64,000 bases of DNA from Ephydatia muelleri (GCA_013339895.1 JABACO010000007.1:109501-173500), one strand, 5' to 3'; positions 23,901 through 33,059 are shown, counted from the stretch's first letter. A program made the numbers and translations. The notes: generated by a model from the letters alone, not told the origin.

Positions 23901-24181
23901 CCACTAGCAGCCAAATCCTTTACCTTCTTAGACTTCCGAAAAGAAGCTCCAGACTGCTTCAGCCGCTTTGTCATTTGTACAAATTAGACGTGCTAATTGG
24001 ATAACGTAATGCAAATGTACAGGTACCCAGACTTTAAGATCACGCTATTACCTGTAGGTGCGTGATAGTGCGTAGGGGGTGGAGGGGGGGAGGGGGGGCG
24101 GCAATCGGTGCTTTAGGGGCGGCATTTTATATGAATGGGGGGGCGGCCGCCCCCCCCAAGCCTATGCTGGATCCGGGGCTG
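20956..24181 (-). mobile_element. Complete hAT DNA transposon nested in the Ulp1/PHD element
   Basis: Terminal inverted repeats of 15 bases, cagccccggatccag at 20956-20970 and its complement at 24167-24181. They are flanked by an exact 8-bp target duplication, tcagttac, at 20948-20955 and 24182-24189, the hallmark of hAT transposition. G-rich runs sit just inside both ends. It is 3226 bp long with one uninterrupted transposase frame. The intact frame and perfect duplication point to a recent insertion. Confidence 0.95.
21224..23974 (-). CDS. hAT transposase, ZMYM1/PRKRIP-like (TTF-type zinc finger, DUF4371, hAT dimerisation)
   Basis: A 916-residue open frame. After a low-complexity N-terminus with a nuclear-localisation-like KSKKVK, a TTF-type zinc finger spans LRHEHLKRYPFLSYS and LYCRPCVLFGP. 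The RNase-H core shows SVLADETTDAGRKEQLSISL (first Asp), LVGQGYDGASAMSG (second Asp), YVHCSNHVLNLCLSH and the C-terminal SASAERSFSALKRLKSYCR, which carries the catalytic Glu and the hAT dimerisation motif. All three acidic residues are in place. It cuts and pastes its own element; it shows no sign of host adoption because the terminal repeats are intact. Confidence 0.92.
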   Translation of the reverse strand: MTKRLKQSGASFRKSKKVKDLAASGEGCTKISEFFLASGTALPSIATVDGTLDTTAGSGSPVRELGSPPKDIEHVAEPLQLPSLHISSAVPAESPPHAESNDVVIECPVPQPIIDEHPLSDCCTSSTHQVDEGVVIVYQDDVTGLDRANACTAGPSMKSISSVITQPSKHSSSSGIDIGLHVGSVISDDLKMELLDSVWAPSADFVMPHSTRTVNGKEEKRYLRHEHLKRYPFLSYSPSMQGLYCRPCVLFGPPSGEAGRGNQKLSALVIKPLTKYHRLFGNGGYVSTHENTEYHKTAVVQAAEFRHKMKSGMDILKHIDQSRNDEAVHNRSILMQIIKTVLFCGRHNLPLRGDRDDGPLKVGSDGQFQTDFNEGNFRALLSFRVDSGDKILEAHLKSASRTATYISKTTQNELISCIGQHMVQSLVQRVRCARFFSVLADETTDAGRKEQLSISLRFVEEGKLHEEFLCFTEVTDLTGRGLGFTIMDEMRTRDLDLENLVGQGYDGASAMSGAFNGAHAVICAEYPLATYVHCSNHVLNLCLSHGSREQAVRNAMGILSSAANFFSHSSKRTALLETIVTNQTPDSNKKRLLQLCETRWVERHDAVLTFVELFSPLVTCLTTCLDLDKDTATSAQMILNSISRPEFIVATSVMHEVLAVTKPLSVQLQKLGIDLIKAMSLVDETIACLEDKRSDDASFLTVWEVAESLASVADVDLKQPRQVARQRNRVNVESCSDQEYFKRAIYYPFLDHILSELRSRFNKHSRIIAHLWSLIPRFISFYSFSDLQPALDMYGQFLESEQAVKGEYDLWKKRWTKQAELPDTAVETLVVCDTDFFPNLSVLLHIAATLPVTSASAERSFSALKRLKSYCRTTMGQERLNGLAQMHIQYSVPVDIEAVINLFATSGRARRLNIIL

Positions 24182-24189
24182 TCAGTTAC
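24182..24189. repeat. Right 8-bp target-site duplication of the hAT
   Basis: tcagttac, identical to 20948-20955. Removing the hAT plus one copy restores the host element's frame. Confidence 0.95.
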
Positions 24190-25888
24190 ACCCTGAAGGG
24201 AAAATGTAACTCGTGTATTAGATCCATCTTTGTTGTTATGCTTTTCACAGTGTGGATACCTAATGCCATTCTGTGCTGATTCAGCCTCAAGTCTAAACTG
24301 AATCTGAAGTCGGTGTAGCCTTCTTAATAACCCAAGCATTCCCACATTTATAACAGTGGAGAAAGTAGTGGTCATGCTGCAAACAGCCCTAAAGGTTTTT
24401 TCACACAAGCTTCCAAGGACTGAATAGGGCAGCACCGTCTGAATAATGATCCTGCAATGTTCTCATGAAAATGATAAGAGCATGTGCATTTAGCTCTATA
24501 CACAAATAAGCATTCCGCGTTATGAAGTTGTTGCCCAAGGAGTAGCTTGGAACAGACAAAAGCCATTGGCGCCAATATCGAAAAAAGAACACAGCATACC
24601 AAATGTTGGATATTCTATCAAGTGGACTAAGCTCTTTATTTAAGTAACTATCTAAAACAGCTTTCAAAGCTTTAAGATACACATATGTACCCTTAGCATC
24701 CGGGATCTGAGAAATTTGTGCCATCACATTGCTGCTTGTAATGCGCAGCACCGAATCAAAGTTTTGCTTGTCCCTGCAATCTATATCTCGCTCTCTCAGG
24801 CCATGTTGATCTTTAGAATAAGTACTTTGCACCAACTGCAAATGATGGGCACTAGCAACATACTTTCCTAAAGCAAGAATGATGGATGGAGTTAAGAGTC
24901 TAGAGCGCAGTTTTGTCCCCACATGTACTGTATCTTGGACATATGCTACCTGTGTTGGTTTTTTAAGAAAAAACCATGACTTCCAATGCGATGGAATGCA
25001 AGATTTCACGTCTTTTGAAGCATGCATAGTAAATAATGCAGTACAATACTGCATGTTTTTTAGTTCTCTCGAGTCGCCATCTGAGCCAAAACTTAGCACA
25101 GAGATTCCTCTTTTTTGACACTCACTTGAAATATGCGACCATCGCTTTAAAAGAATATCTGCAGTGAACTTATTATCAGTACCGATACAGGCTAAAGGAA
25201 AGGCAGGAACTCCTGGTGAAAGAGGCTGGGCTATGTAGACTAAAGCATATTTCGATATTTTGAAAGAATCTTCAATAGATTGAAAAGAAATAGCTACATG
25301 AGCATCAATAGATGGTAAGCTATCCTCACCTTCAGGCAGCACAAACCCCACTAGTCTATTTGTTTCCGGATCGTAATCAACTCTTGCAACTAAACGAGTT
25401 GCATCTTCACCAATGACAATTACTCTTGCGCATTTATAGCTGTTAATGTGATTAGCTAATTGGTCAAATCTAAATTCCCCTTCATTCATAACCTCATACT
25501 CATGGTGGACAATTCGTTGGACAGTCCTAAGTGATGGCAGAGCTTGAGGCATGTTCTGATGAACAAATGAATATGCAAGGGGCCCTGCATAAATGAACAA
25601 TGATGTTGAAAATTTTTTCATGACGTGATCATGACGACGTTCTTTTGGTAACTTGTGTATATTTAACTGTGCATTATCCACAAGGCTTTGAAAAAGTGGT
25701 GTGAATGTTCCTTTAAGAGCAGCTTGCCTAGTATCGATGCACTTAGCAATATTAGGATTATCTATTATTAGGGTTTCTATGTCCTTTGCAACACTGAAAT
25801 ATGATGTTAGTTTAATCTGTGATGGATCAGAACCCGCTTTATGAATGGACTGCTGTTTCCTGAAGCTTCTGCTCCAGTCATTATGCAT
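24190..25888 (-). pseudogene. Transposase half of the Ulp1/PHD element
   Basis: Opens MHNDWSRSFRKQQSIHKAGS. Candidate catalytic residues sit as in RNase-H-fold transposases: an Asp in VIGEDATRLVARVDYD (about residue 162), GSDGDSREL (about 268-276), then VQDTVHVGTKLR (about 317-328), a D(2)H motif like those of P, hAT and MuDR transposases, and a late Glu in GSLCEKTFRA. A one-base frame change near 24430 separates the 495-residue frame from the continuing frame (LPYSVLGSLCEKTFRA to SLQGVTD), and the hAT then interrupts it. I do not recognise a named superfamily: the KDZ-type zinc-chelating motifs I would expect for Zisupton relatives are not visible. Confidence 0.6.
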
Positions 25889-26252
25889 TGCTGTACTAGT
25901 ACTAGTCTGTGTAGTTGAAAGGCTACCTAAGTCTACATGTAAAGAGGAATTTTCACTAACCCCTCCTACTTCATTTGAACAGGAGGGGGGTTGTGAAAAC
26001 CCTGCTTGTTAGGGAGGCTGCTATGTGGTACTGAATGCAGATTAGGCTGACAATTGATGTGCATAGTGACAGCTGGAGGTGATGATGAGCTACATGTAGA
26101 TGATGCAGTGATAGTGATGGTGCAGCTGCTGATGAAGATGATGATTCTGATGATAAGATTTGAGAGACATTGATGGAGATATGAATGATTATGGAGGTTC
26201 AAAGTCAGCTATAGGTCTACTAAATTTATCAATTGGACTTTGTACATGTATG

Positions 26253-26366
<114 letters not shown>

Positions 26367-26369
26367 TTC

Positions 26370-26790
26370 CGCCCAGGGTTTAAAGTGCTTTATATTATTT
26401 TATTTTTAGAATGCAGCCATTGGGCACACTCGTCTCGCGGAGGACATCCAGGACAAATTTTGTATTTGGTTAATTTTGATACAATTAATCACTGAAAACG
26501 CATGTGTTTGTCAATAAGCATTGACAATTAGTACGCATCGCATGACGTTTTGGTTTTCACTACAATTTTGAAAGTAAACAAATTACAATATACATTGTTA
26601 GGTAAATCGCTTTCCTGTTTGTTATGAAACGTATATATAAGAAGAGGGGCCGTTTCCCATTGATTGCTCGAGTTTGGATTTGAAGTCCAATAAAAGGAAG
26701 CTGTGTTTTCGACACAGACACACTGTTTTACACAGTTTTGCGTTAGGTACGTTGTTTTGCATTGCGCGATTTCTATGTCTCTGAAATTTA
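26370..26790. other. No gene seen
   Basis: AT-rich flank between the trinucleotide tract and block B. It contains a good TATA box (tatataag at about 26634) and an AATAAA near 26690 on the + strand, with no coding potential recognised. Confidence 0.5.
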
Positions 26791-27300
26791 CGTGAATTTT
26801 TTATCAATATTTTATTGTTTGAGCTTGTTATTGATGTGTCCATGTGCTAATAAAATTCCCATCAAAGAAATCTAGATTGGCAACATTAGACACACTATTT
26901 CAATCATTTTCTTGATAAAGCGAAAATTGTTCTTTTCAGTACCAAATCACTCATTGCTTACTGCGAAAGGCAGCATGGAAACTGCTTTTTGCAAAGAAAT
27001 TGCCAAGTCGGGCATGCAGCTTTTATCACACACTCATGCACATCCTGCGCCTCTAGCTCTGCGAGTCTCCCTGCCTAGGAGATTTCCTGCACAAAGTGGT
27101 TTCCAGGGGATATTGCTGCTTGACGCAGTTTCCATGGGATATTGCTGCTTGACTAGCCTTTCACTACAAGCAATGAGTGATTTGGCGCTAAAAAGAATGG
27201 TGTTTGTTGTCAACGCCCTCAGCCGTAGTAGTACACAGTTCATTGGTGTGGCAACATTGCCGCACCCATCTCTAGCTTATGTAAGAGCAACAGTCTCACA
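26790..27300 (+). repeat. Duplicated unit, block B, copy 1
   Basis: Strong similarity to 33070-33570 and, inverted, to about 62780-63280. It contains an internal direct repeat of a ggatattgctgcttga segment (about 27106-27155). In the other copies block B follows block A within a few hundred bases; here about 8 kb of transposon sequence separates them. Confidence 0.8.
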
Positions 27301-27404
27301 GGTATCAGAACTGATCATATCCACAAAAATATACATTATATATCAAGGGTGTGCGCGGGATCTTCCGCGCATGCGTTAATTATTTTACACTTACATCCTC
27401 CCTC

Positions 27405-27790
27405 CTCACATGACCTGCTGTAATGCAGGTCTACCTATGGGACCTGGGCAAGCTATTGTATGATGTAATGCAGGTCTACCTATGGGACCTGGGTAAGCAG
27501 TCCAAATGGGCTCTCCTAGACTAGTACCCAGACCCTACTGACGTAAGCAGTCATTAGATATTGTACATTATAGGGACATTAGTAGGTTCTGAGTCCCCCA
27601 CCCCCACCGATCTCCCCCACCCCCACCTTCCCACCCTCCTCAATCTTATTGAGTTGCACTGATTAAAATATATACATTGAAATTGTGAGGAGGGAGAATA
27701 TAAGCAGGTCATGTGAGGAGGGAGAATATAAGCAGGTCATGTGAGGAGGGAGGATATAAGTAGGTCATGTGAGGAGGGAGGATATTTATA
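27405..27790. repeat. Inverted-repeat arm (left) around the short hAT element
   Basis: Matches the complement of about 28917-29370, including ctagactagtacccagaccc, the cacccccacc stretch and the 28-bp satellite start. The two arms enclose the non-autonomous hAT at 27943-28908. Confidence 0.8.
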
Positions 27791-27942
27791 TACGGTGTGC
27801 TTTTAGAGAAACAAACGAATTCCTTTTTCTCGTGCCAGTCCCAAAATAATTCTTGGTCCTTCTTCTTCCTTAGGAAGGTATAACTCGAGCTACAAACGGT
27901 TTTGAATAACGGCAATAGCACCAAAATCTTCGGAATTCACCT

Positions 27943-28908
27943 CAGCCCTACGCAAAAATATATTGTTCAGACAATATATTGCAATATATTGTCTACAATA
28001 TATTGTATTGTAGTAGTTAACAATACCAATATATTGTATTGTAGTAGTTAACAATACCAATATATTGTATTGTAGTAGTTAGCAATAACAATATATTGTA
28101 TTGTATTGGTTGACAAAAAGGTGTTTAATCAGACTGAACTTATAGTCTCATATATAAACGTGTCAAACCACATCAATCTTGTATTGTGCAGTAGGGCTGT
28201 GGTAAAAATGTTTCAAACAACGCGCACCACAACACCGCCCACTTTTCAAGCAGCTGGTAGACATGAAACGGCTGGAAAAAAGCAAAAATAAATATTACTA
28301 ACCATTCATAGTGACATTGAGAGCGCTTATCAAACTAAAGAGAAGTCAGGACGTCGAGAAAGTGAACATAGCCACCGCTAAGATACGTGAGGCCGGCCAT
28401 ACGATACTCGAAAATGGACCAATACGCACGGAAAAGAGTTCCAGACAAAAACGGGTGTAGTGTAAGCACTTTTCGACTCAATTTGAGAAAATCACCACCA
28501 TCGTGTGTAAAGCATGCATTTTTAGAGCAGGTACTGCACAATGTGTAAGATGCTAGTGAAATGCATAGAATGATGGGACCTGCATGGTGGTTTAAAACAT
28601 TGCAATATTGTATTGCAATATATTGTATTGTTATAATGGAATATTGCAATATATTGTATTGTTACAATGGAATATTGCAATATATTGTATTGTTACAATG
28701 GAATATTGTATTGTTATAATGGAGTATTGCAATATATTGTATTGTTACAATGGAATATTGCAATATATTGTATTGTTACAATGGAATATTGTATTGTTAT
28801 AATGGAGTATTGCAATATATTGTATTGTTGTAATGGAATATTGCAATATATTTATTGCTGAATATCAGTACAACCAATACAATAACAATATTATTGTGCC
28901 TAGCGCTG
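27943..28908. mobile_element. Non-autonomous hAT element (966 bp)
   Basis: The ends are imperfect inverted repeats: cagccctacgcaaaaatat at the left and, complementing the right end, cagcgctaggcacaataat. An exact 8-bp target duplication, attcacct, lies at 27935-27942 and 28909-28916. The interior has no transposase frame; it carries two arrays of about 30-base caatatattg-containing repeats (27960-28105 and 28610-28860) around a unique core. Size, ends and duplication length fit a MITE-like hAT whose transposase is supplied in trans. Confidence 0.87.
28610..28860. repeat. AT-rich minisatellite inside the short hAT element
   Basis: Tandem copies of a palindromic caatatattgtattgtta core spaced by aatggaatattg. 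Apparent reading frames here are repeat artefacts. Confidence 0.85.
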
Positions 28909-28916
28909 ATTCACCT

Positions 28917-29370
28917 ATATAAGTAGGTCATGTGAGGAGGGAGGATATAAATATATAAATATCCTCCCTCCTCACATGACCTACTTATATCCTCCCTCCT
29001 CACATGACCTGTTATATCCTCCCTCCTCACATGACCTGCTTATATCCTCCCTCCTCACATGACCTGCTTATATCCTCCCTCCTCACATGACCTGTTATAT
29101 CCTCCCTCCTCACCTGACCTGCTTATATTCTCCCTCCTCACAATTTCAATGTATATATTTTAATCAGTGCAACTCAATAAGATTGAGGAGGGTGGGAAGG
29201 TGGGGGTGGGGGAGATCGGTGGGGGTGGGGGACTCAGAACCTACTAATGTCCCTATAATGTACAATATCTAATGACTGCTTACGTCAGTAGGGTCTGGGT
29301 ACTAGTCTAGGAGAGCCCATTTGGACTGCTTACCCAGGTCCCATAGGCAGACCTGCATTACATCATACAA
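28917..29370. repeat. Inverted-repeat arm (right), including 28-bp satellite copies
   Basis: Complement of the arm at 27405-27790. It starts with about eight copies of the tcctccctcctcacatgacc satellite (28-bp unit), then a unique stretch with ctagtctaggag, then passes into the 44-bp minisatellite. Confidence 0.8.
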
Positions 29371-29387
29371 TAGCTTACAATTGGCTG

Positions 29388-29640
29388 CCCAGGTCCCATA
29401 GGTAGACCTCATTACATCATACAATTGCTTGCCCAGGTCCCATAGGTAGACCTCATTACATCATACAATTGCTTGCCCAGGTCCCATAGGTAGACCTCAT
29501 TACATCATACAATTGCTTGCCCAGGTCCCATAGGTAGACCTCATTACATCATACAATTGCTTGCCCAGGTCCCATAGGTAGACCTCATTACATCATACAA
29601 TTGCTTGCCCAGGTCCCATAGGTAGACCTCATTACATCAT
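29388..29640. repeat. 44-bp minisatellite, about six copies
   Basis: Nearly identical tandem copies of a 44-base unit containing cccaggtcccataggtagac and attacatcatacaattg. The second unit and the right arm have only one copy of this motif, so it expanded in copy 1 alone. Confidence 0.88.
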
Positions 29641-29702
29641 ATACAATCATGTGTGTGAGTGCTGAGACAATGCACATATCATATTGTCACTTTAGTCTTC
29701 AG

Positions 29703-30398
29703 ATGGCTCAACGCAGCAAAGAAGTACAAACATATCAGCGTGAACAATGTGGAAAGGCGTTTTCACGGCAGCAAAAGCTGAAATGTCACATGCTCACTCA
29801 TACTGGAGAAAGACCACATCAGTGTGAACATTGTGGAAAGTCATTTTCATGGCAGCATGTTCTGAAAACTCACATGCTCACTCATACTGGAGAGAGACCA
29901 CATCAGTGTGAACAATGTGGAAAGACATTTTCACGGCAGCAACATCTGAAAGCTCACATGTTCACTCATACTGGAGAGAGACCCCATCAGTGTAAACAAT
30001 GTGGAAAGACATTTTCACTGCAGAGTAATTTGAAACGTCACATGCACACTCACACTGGAGAGAAACCATATCAGTGTGACCAATGTGGAAAGGCGTTTTC
30101 ACAGCAGCAAAATCTGAAACATCACATACTCACTCACACTGGAGAGAAACCATATCAGTGTGAGCAATGTGGAAAGGCATTTTCATACCAGTCATATTTG
30201 AGGTCTCATATGAACACCCATACAGACAAGAAATTGTACAAATGTTTCTGTAAAAGATCATTTAGACACCCAGGGTCATTGAAGGCCCACAGCAGGATTC
30301 ATACCGGTGAGAGGTTGAGATGCAGCAATGCTGCATGTCAGAAGTCTTTCCTGTACAAGAACAGTTTAAACTATCATGTGAAATCTTGTAACTGGTAA
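29703..30398 (+). CDS. C2H2 zinc-finger protein, copy 1
   Basis: The start at 29703 (MAQRSKEVQTYQ) directly follows a cttcag acceptor, so the coding region is a single exon. It has eight fingers joined by TGE(R/K)P linkers. The first is damaged: YQREQCGKAF has Arg for the first zinc-binding Cys. The next five are canonical; then comes a compact CFCKRSF finger, and the last is C2HC (CSNAACQKSF..HVKSC). There is no KRAB, BTB or SCAN domain. It probably binds DNA; the target is unknown. Two relatives lie at 34211-34987 and 61163-61936. Its upstream intron would be about 11.7 kb because of the transposon insertions. Confidence 0.85.
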   Translation: MAQRSKEVQTYQREQCGKAFSRQQKLKCHMLTHTGERPHQCEHCGKSFSWQHVLKTHMLTHTGERPHQCEQCGKTFSRQQHLKAHMFTHTGERPHQCKQCGKTFSLQSNLKRHMHTHTGEKPYQCDQCGKAFSQQQNLKHHILTHTGEKPYQCEQCGKAFSYQSYLRSHMNTHTDKKLYKCFCKRSFRHPGSLKAHSRIHTGERLRCSNAACQKSFLYKNSLNYHVKSCNW

Positions 30399-30439
30399 CA
30401 TAGCTACATTTACTTTGCATGAAATGAAGTTTAATGTTT

Positions 30440-31600
30440 AAGCGTGATTAATGTTATGACATCATGCCTCGGTCCTGGTGCATTAATGTTACGACATCAT
30501 GCCTCGGTCCTGGTGCATCCATGCGCGTCGTGCCTCATTCTAGCATTGTGGGACTATGAAAAAGGCCCACCCTCCTCCCATATACCCGGATTGTGCAAAG
30601 TGTTCTCCATCATGAACAACTACTTGTTCGGTGATGTGAGTTGTCTGGGAGGGGGCGTGTCCCTGTACACGCCTTCACACCCTTCCATCCCTTCCCAATG
30701 GGTGGGGCTTCCCTGACATTCCCCCAAGACAGTCTAAGGTACTGATTTCTCACTGCTTAGCTTTGGTTCAATTCCGCTAGTATGTAATTAAACAACACAT
30801 TGATCACCATGGATTGTATGACATAGCCTCCCTGCAACTCCTGCACAAGTATGGCTTGCCACCGGGTCAATCCTCACTTTGTTTGTGGTGCATGGTGTGC
30901 TTCCTTTGGAGTGCATGGTTCTGAGCAGATGGCCACTCAATTCAATGAAAGGGGTGGATCAGCTGCAGCCATTTTGTTACATCATGTGAGAATGATCAGA
31001 GGGCAGGAGGGGCGGGGCAAAAGCAGCTGCAACAATAGGGTTGGCTGAGTGTTATTGGTGCAATGGTCCCCACCCAGCTCCATATTAGGAAATGTGTCCA
31101 CCAGACCATGCCCCCTGTTGCCCAATGGGAATTGGTGCAACTCAGTTCCCTATGTAATTCATTTACTTCCCCCCTCCCCCTCCCCCACCAAACACACACA
31201 TCCCCGTAACCTCACTGAGGTATCCAAGGGGAGGGTTAGGGGGTAGAGTTGCAACCCTCCTGGCCTGTTATGTAGCACATTCATTAATTACTCACACAAG
31301 TTATAATCACATTCTACATGTATACAACCACACCTGTCTAATTACAAAACACTAATTGAATACTAAAATGAGCCCCACCTCAGGTCAGCCCACATATATT
31401 CAATGAGACCACCCAACACTCACTCTTTTCTATTCCCTAGCTGCTTGGCACTTCTATCAGCATCATTGGTGGCACTGTGGGGCCTTTCGAACAGCACTTT
31501 TTTTTGAACACTCATTATGGGTGGCTGAGATTGCATATGAGAATGATTGTGGTACCAATGCTTCTCTATTTGGTACTGTCACCTTGCCTGCATCACACCA
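30440..31600. other. No firm gene; exon-like stretches
   Basis: A short direct duplication (tgcctcggtcctggtgcat twice, 30466-30524). One stretch at about 30522-30635 reads ALWDYEKGPPSSHIPGLCKV then FSIMNNYLFGD and ends at a good donor, gtgagt. Another at about 30795-30905 reads DHHGLYDIASLQLLHKYGLP. A third at about 31440-31490 reads LLGTSISIIGGTVGPFEQH after a tag acceptor. I do not recognise a family; they could be remnants of a decayed gene. Confidence 0.4.
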
Positions 31601-31611
31601 CCCTCATTGCA

Positions 31612-31680
31612 CACCTCACACCACCCTGAGATCATCACATAGCCCACTAGATACAGCAAGTACTCACGCAAGAGCTCCAT
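31612..31680 (-). pseudogene. NEMP exon fragment, inverted
   Basis: Complement of part of the NEMP exon at about 36570-36627 (the ELLWEYWLYLVGYGVIS segment), with several differences. It is isolated, without flanking NEMP exons. Confidence 0.75.
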
Positions 31681-31689
31681 CACGTCTGA

Positions 31690-31998
31690 AGTGTGCACTA
31701 AGGGTGATGTGAGGTGTGCAATGAGGGTGGTGTGAGGTGTGCAATGAGGGTGGTGTGAGGTGTGCAATGAGGGTGGTGTGAGGTGTGCAATGAGGGTGGT
31801 GTGAGGTGTGCCATGAGGGTGATGTGAGGTGTGCCATGAGGGTGGTGTGAGGTGTGCAATGAGGGTGGTGTGAGGTGTGCAATGAGGGTGGTGTAGCTGT
31901 GCCATGAGGGTGGTGTGAGGTGTGCAATGAAAATGATGTGAGGTGTGCAATGAGGGTGATGTGAGGTGTGCAATGAGGGTGGTGTGAGGTGTGCAATG
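31690..31998. repeat. 23-bp minisatellite, about 13 copies
   Basis: Tandem gaggtgtgcaatgagggtgg-type units between two NEMP-derived fragments. Long minus-strand reading frames here are repeat artefacts. Confidence 0.88.
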
Positions 31999-32096
31999 AT
32001 GTACCACACCCCCACATGCAGATGCCGGATAGTGCTCCGACCTGCTGCTGTCTAGCACCTGTCATCAGTGAAGACAAAACGTGCATTAGAGAATCT
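31999..32096 (+). pseudogene. NEMP fragment, direct orientation
   Basis: Resembles 36848-36932 (gatgtaccacacccccacat and the tgctgctgtctagcacctgt stretch) fused directly to the exon piece gacaaaacgtgcattagaga, as at 37068. The junction to block A of the second unit follows at once. It looks like a broken duplicate edge. Confidence 0.75.
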
Positions 32097-32940
32097 GAGG
32101 AAACACGCGAAAAGGGAGCTAGAGCTTTTTTTTTTTCTTTTTAGATTTCAATATATATACTGGATGTGTGAAATGTCTTCTGCACATTGCTCCTTACGCA
32201 CCGAGAATTGAGTATTTGTCATGGAGTTGTAAGGCGCTGAATTTTTAATTTGTCATACATTTCAATGCAAGCGTTAGATTTCTATGGCGCGTACTGGACA
32301 TGTTATAATGTATGTGCTGGGTCCCTTTTCGATCCCAAATCCTGGAATTTACGTAGATCTATATTTCTATTTGCACCTAGTTTTTAAACTTCCCCTCTAA
32401 TAGTCACGTACCCAGACCACTGCGGTGAAACATTTGGTCTGGGAACGAATCTATCACTCTGGGACAGTACTTTGATCTTGCAATCAAGACATTTTCAGGT
32501 AAGTCATTAGACTCGTTACACACAAAGCCCTGTTCACCTTAAATTTAGTACTTGCTTGAATTGCAGGCCGCGTTAAGTCATAGCGCGTACGCAAGGAAAG
32601 GCCACTTTGCTAGCTTACGTCATGAGTCTAATGGGACGTTTAGGGATCGAGGCCATGTGTCCTTGTGTTCGTAAGAACTCCCACGTACGTGTAGCAGTAA
32701 ACGTACAATATGATTACCGTCCCAGACGCAACTTTGAATGCACGAGGCCAGTCTCGTGCTTGGCACGCGACGAGTTGTTCTGATCGTCTGGGGACCAGAC
32801 GCGGGGGACGATTGTGCCCTATGGTGGGCAGTAATTCAGATTGTTGGCATTCGTGGGAGTGTATCATGAAAAGCTCCCAATGCAGGTTAATTCTTCATAC
32901 AGTTTCAGCTCTGGGCCCAAGAAACCATGGTATAGCGTCT
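32096..32940 (+). repeat. Duplicated unit, block A, copy 2
   Basis: Second copy of 17630-18445 with the same splice donor (exon end 32498, then gtaagt). It lacks about 36 bases near 32418 that copies 1 and 3 share (ttctttcac..gacgaattacatcac), apparently deleted between short ccact repeats. Confidence 0.75.
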
Positions 32941-33059
32941 TTCACCCATACACAGAGCGTTGACTTTTATCTTTTCTCATTGCGCATTACGCAACGTGAA
33001 AACAGTTGACCTTTATATACGTGGTAAGCATGCATGAGTATTTACCATATTTTCATCGT

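Larger units (their letters stand above)
19109..25888 (-). mobile_element. Large DNA transposon coding RNase-H-like transposase + Ulp1 protease + PHD finger, split by a hAT
   Basis: One minus-strand coding region of about 3.5 kb once the hAT inside it (20956-24181) is ignored. The order is: transposase-like N-terminal part (25888 to about 24190), linker (20955 to about 19700), Ulp1-like cysteine protease, PHD finger (to 19109). The two sides of the hAT join in frame across the duplicated target: VTF..GVTD on one side and VTDANIEDAVECG on the other. The element lies in the intron of ZNF copy 1; the two other copies of that intron lack it. I could not fix its ends: the insertion boundaries fall roughly at 18445 and 26790 by comparison with the second unit, but no terminal inverted repeat was found. 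Two reading-frame breaks besides the hAT suggest this copy is inactive. Confidence 0.7.

Noticed and set aside
26560-26790. TATA box and AATAAA about 55 bp apart, resembling a solo long terminal repeat
   Set aside because: No flanking target duplication, matching second copy or internal retroelement sequence was found, so the resemblance is not enough.
28608-28861. Tyr/Cys/Ile-rich 64-residue frames
   Set aside because: Translation of the AT-rich array in the short hAT element.
28608-29645. CRISPR-like regularly spaced repeats (44-bp and 28-bp arrays)
   Set aside because: No variable spacers; the whole unit repeats, so these are minisatellites in an animal genome.
31579-32086. 159- and 140-residue His/Thr/Pro-rich frames on the minus strand
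   Set aside because: Translation of the 23-bp minisatellite between NEMP fragments.
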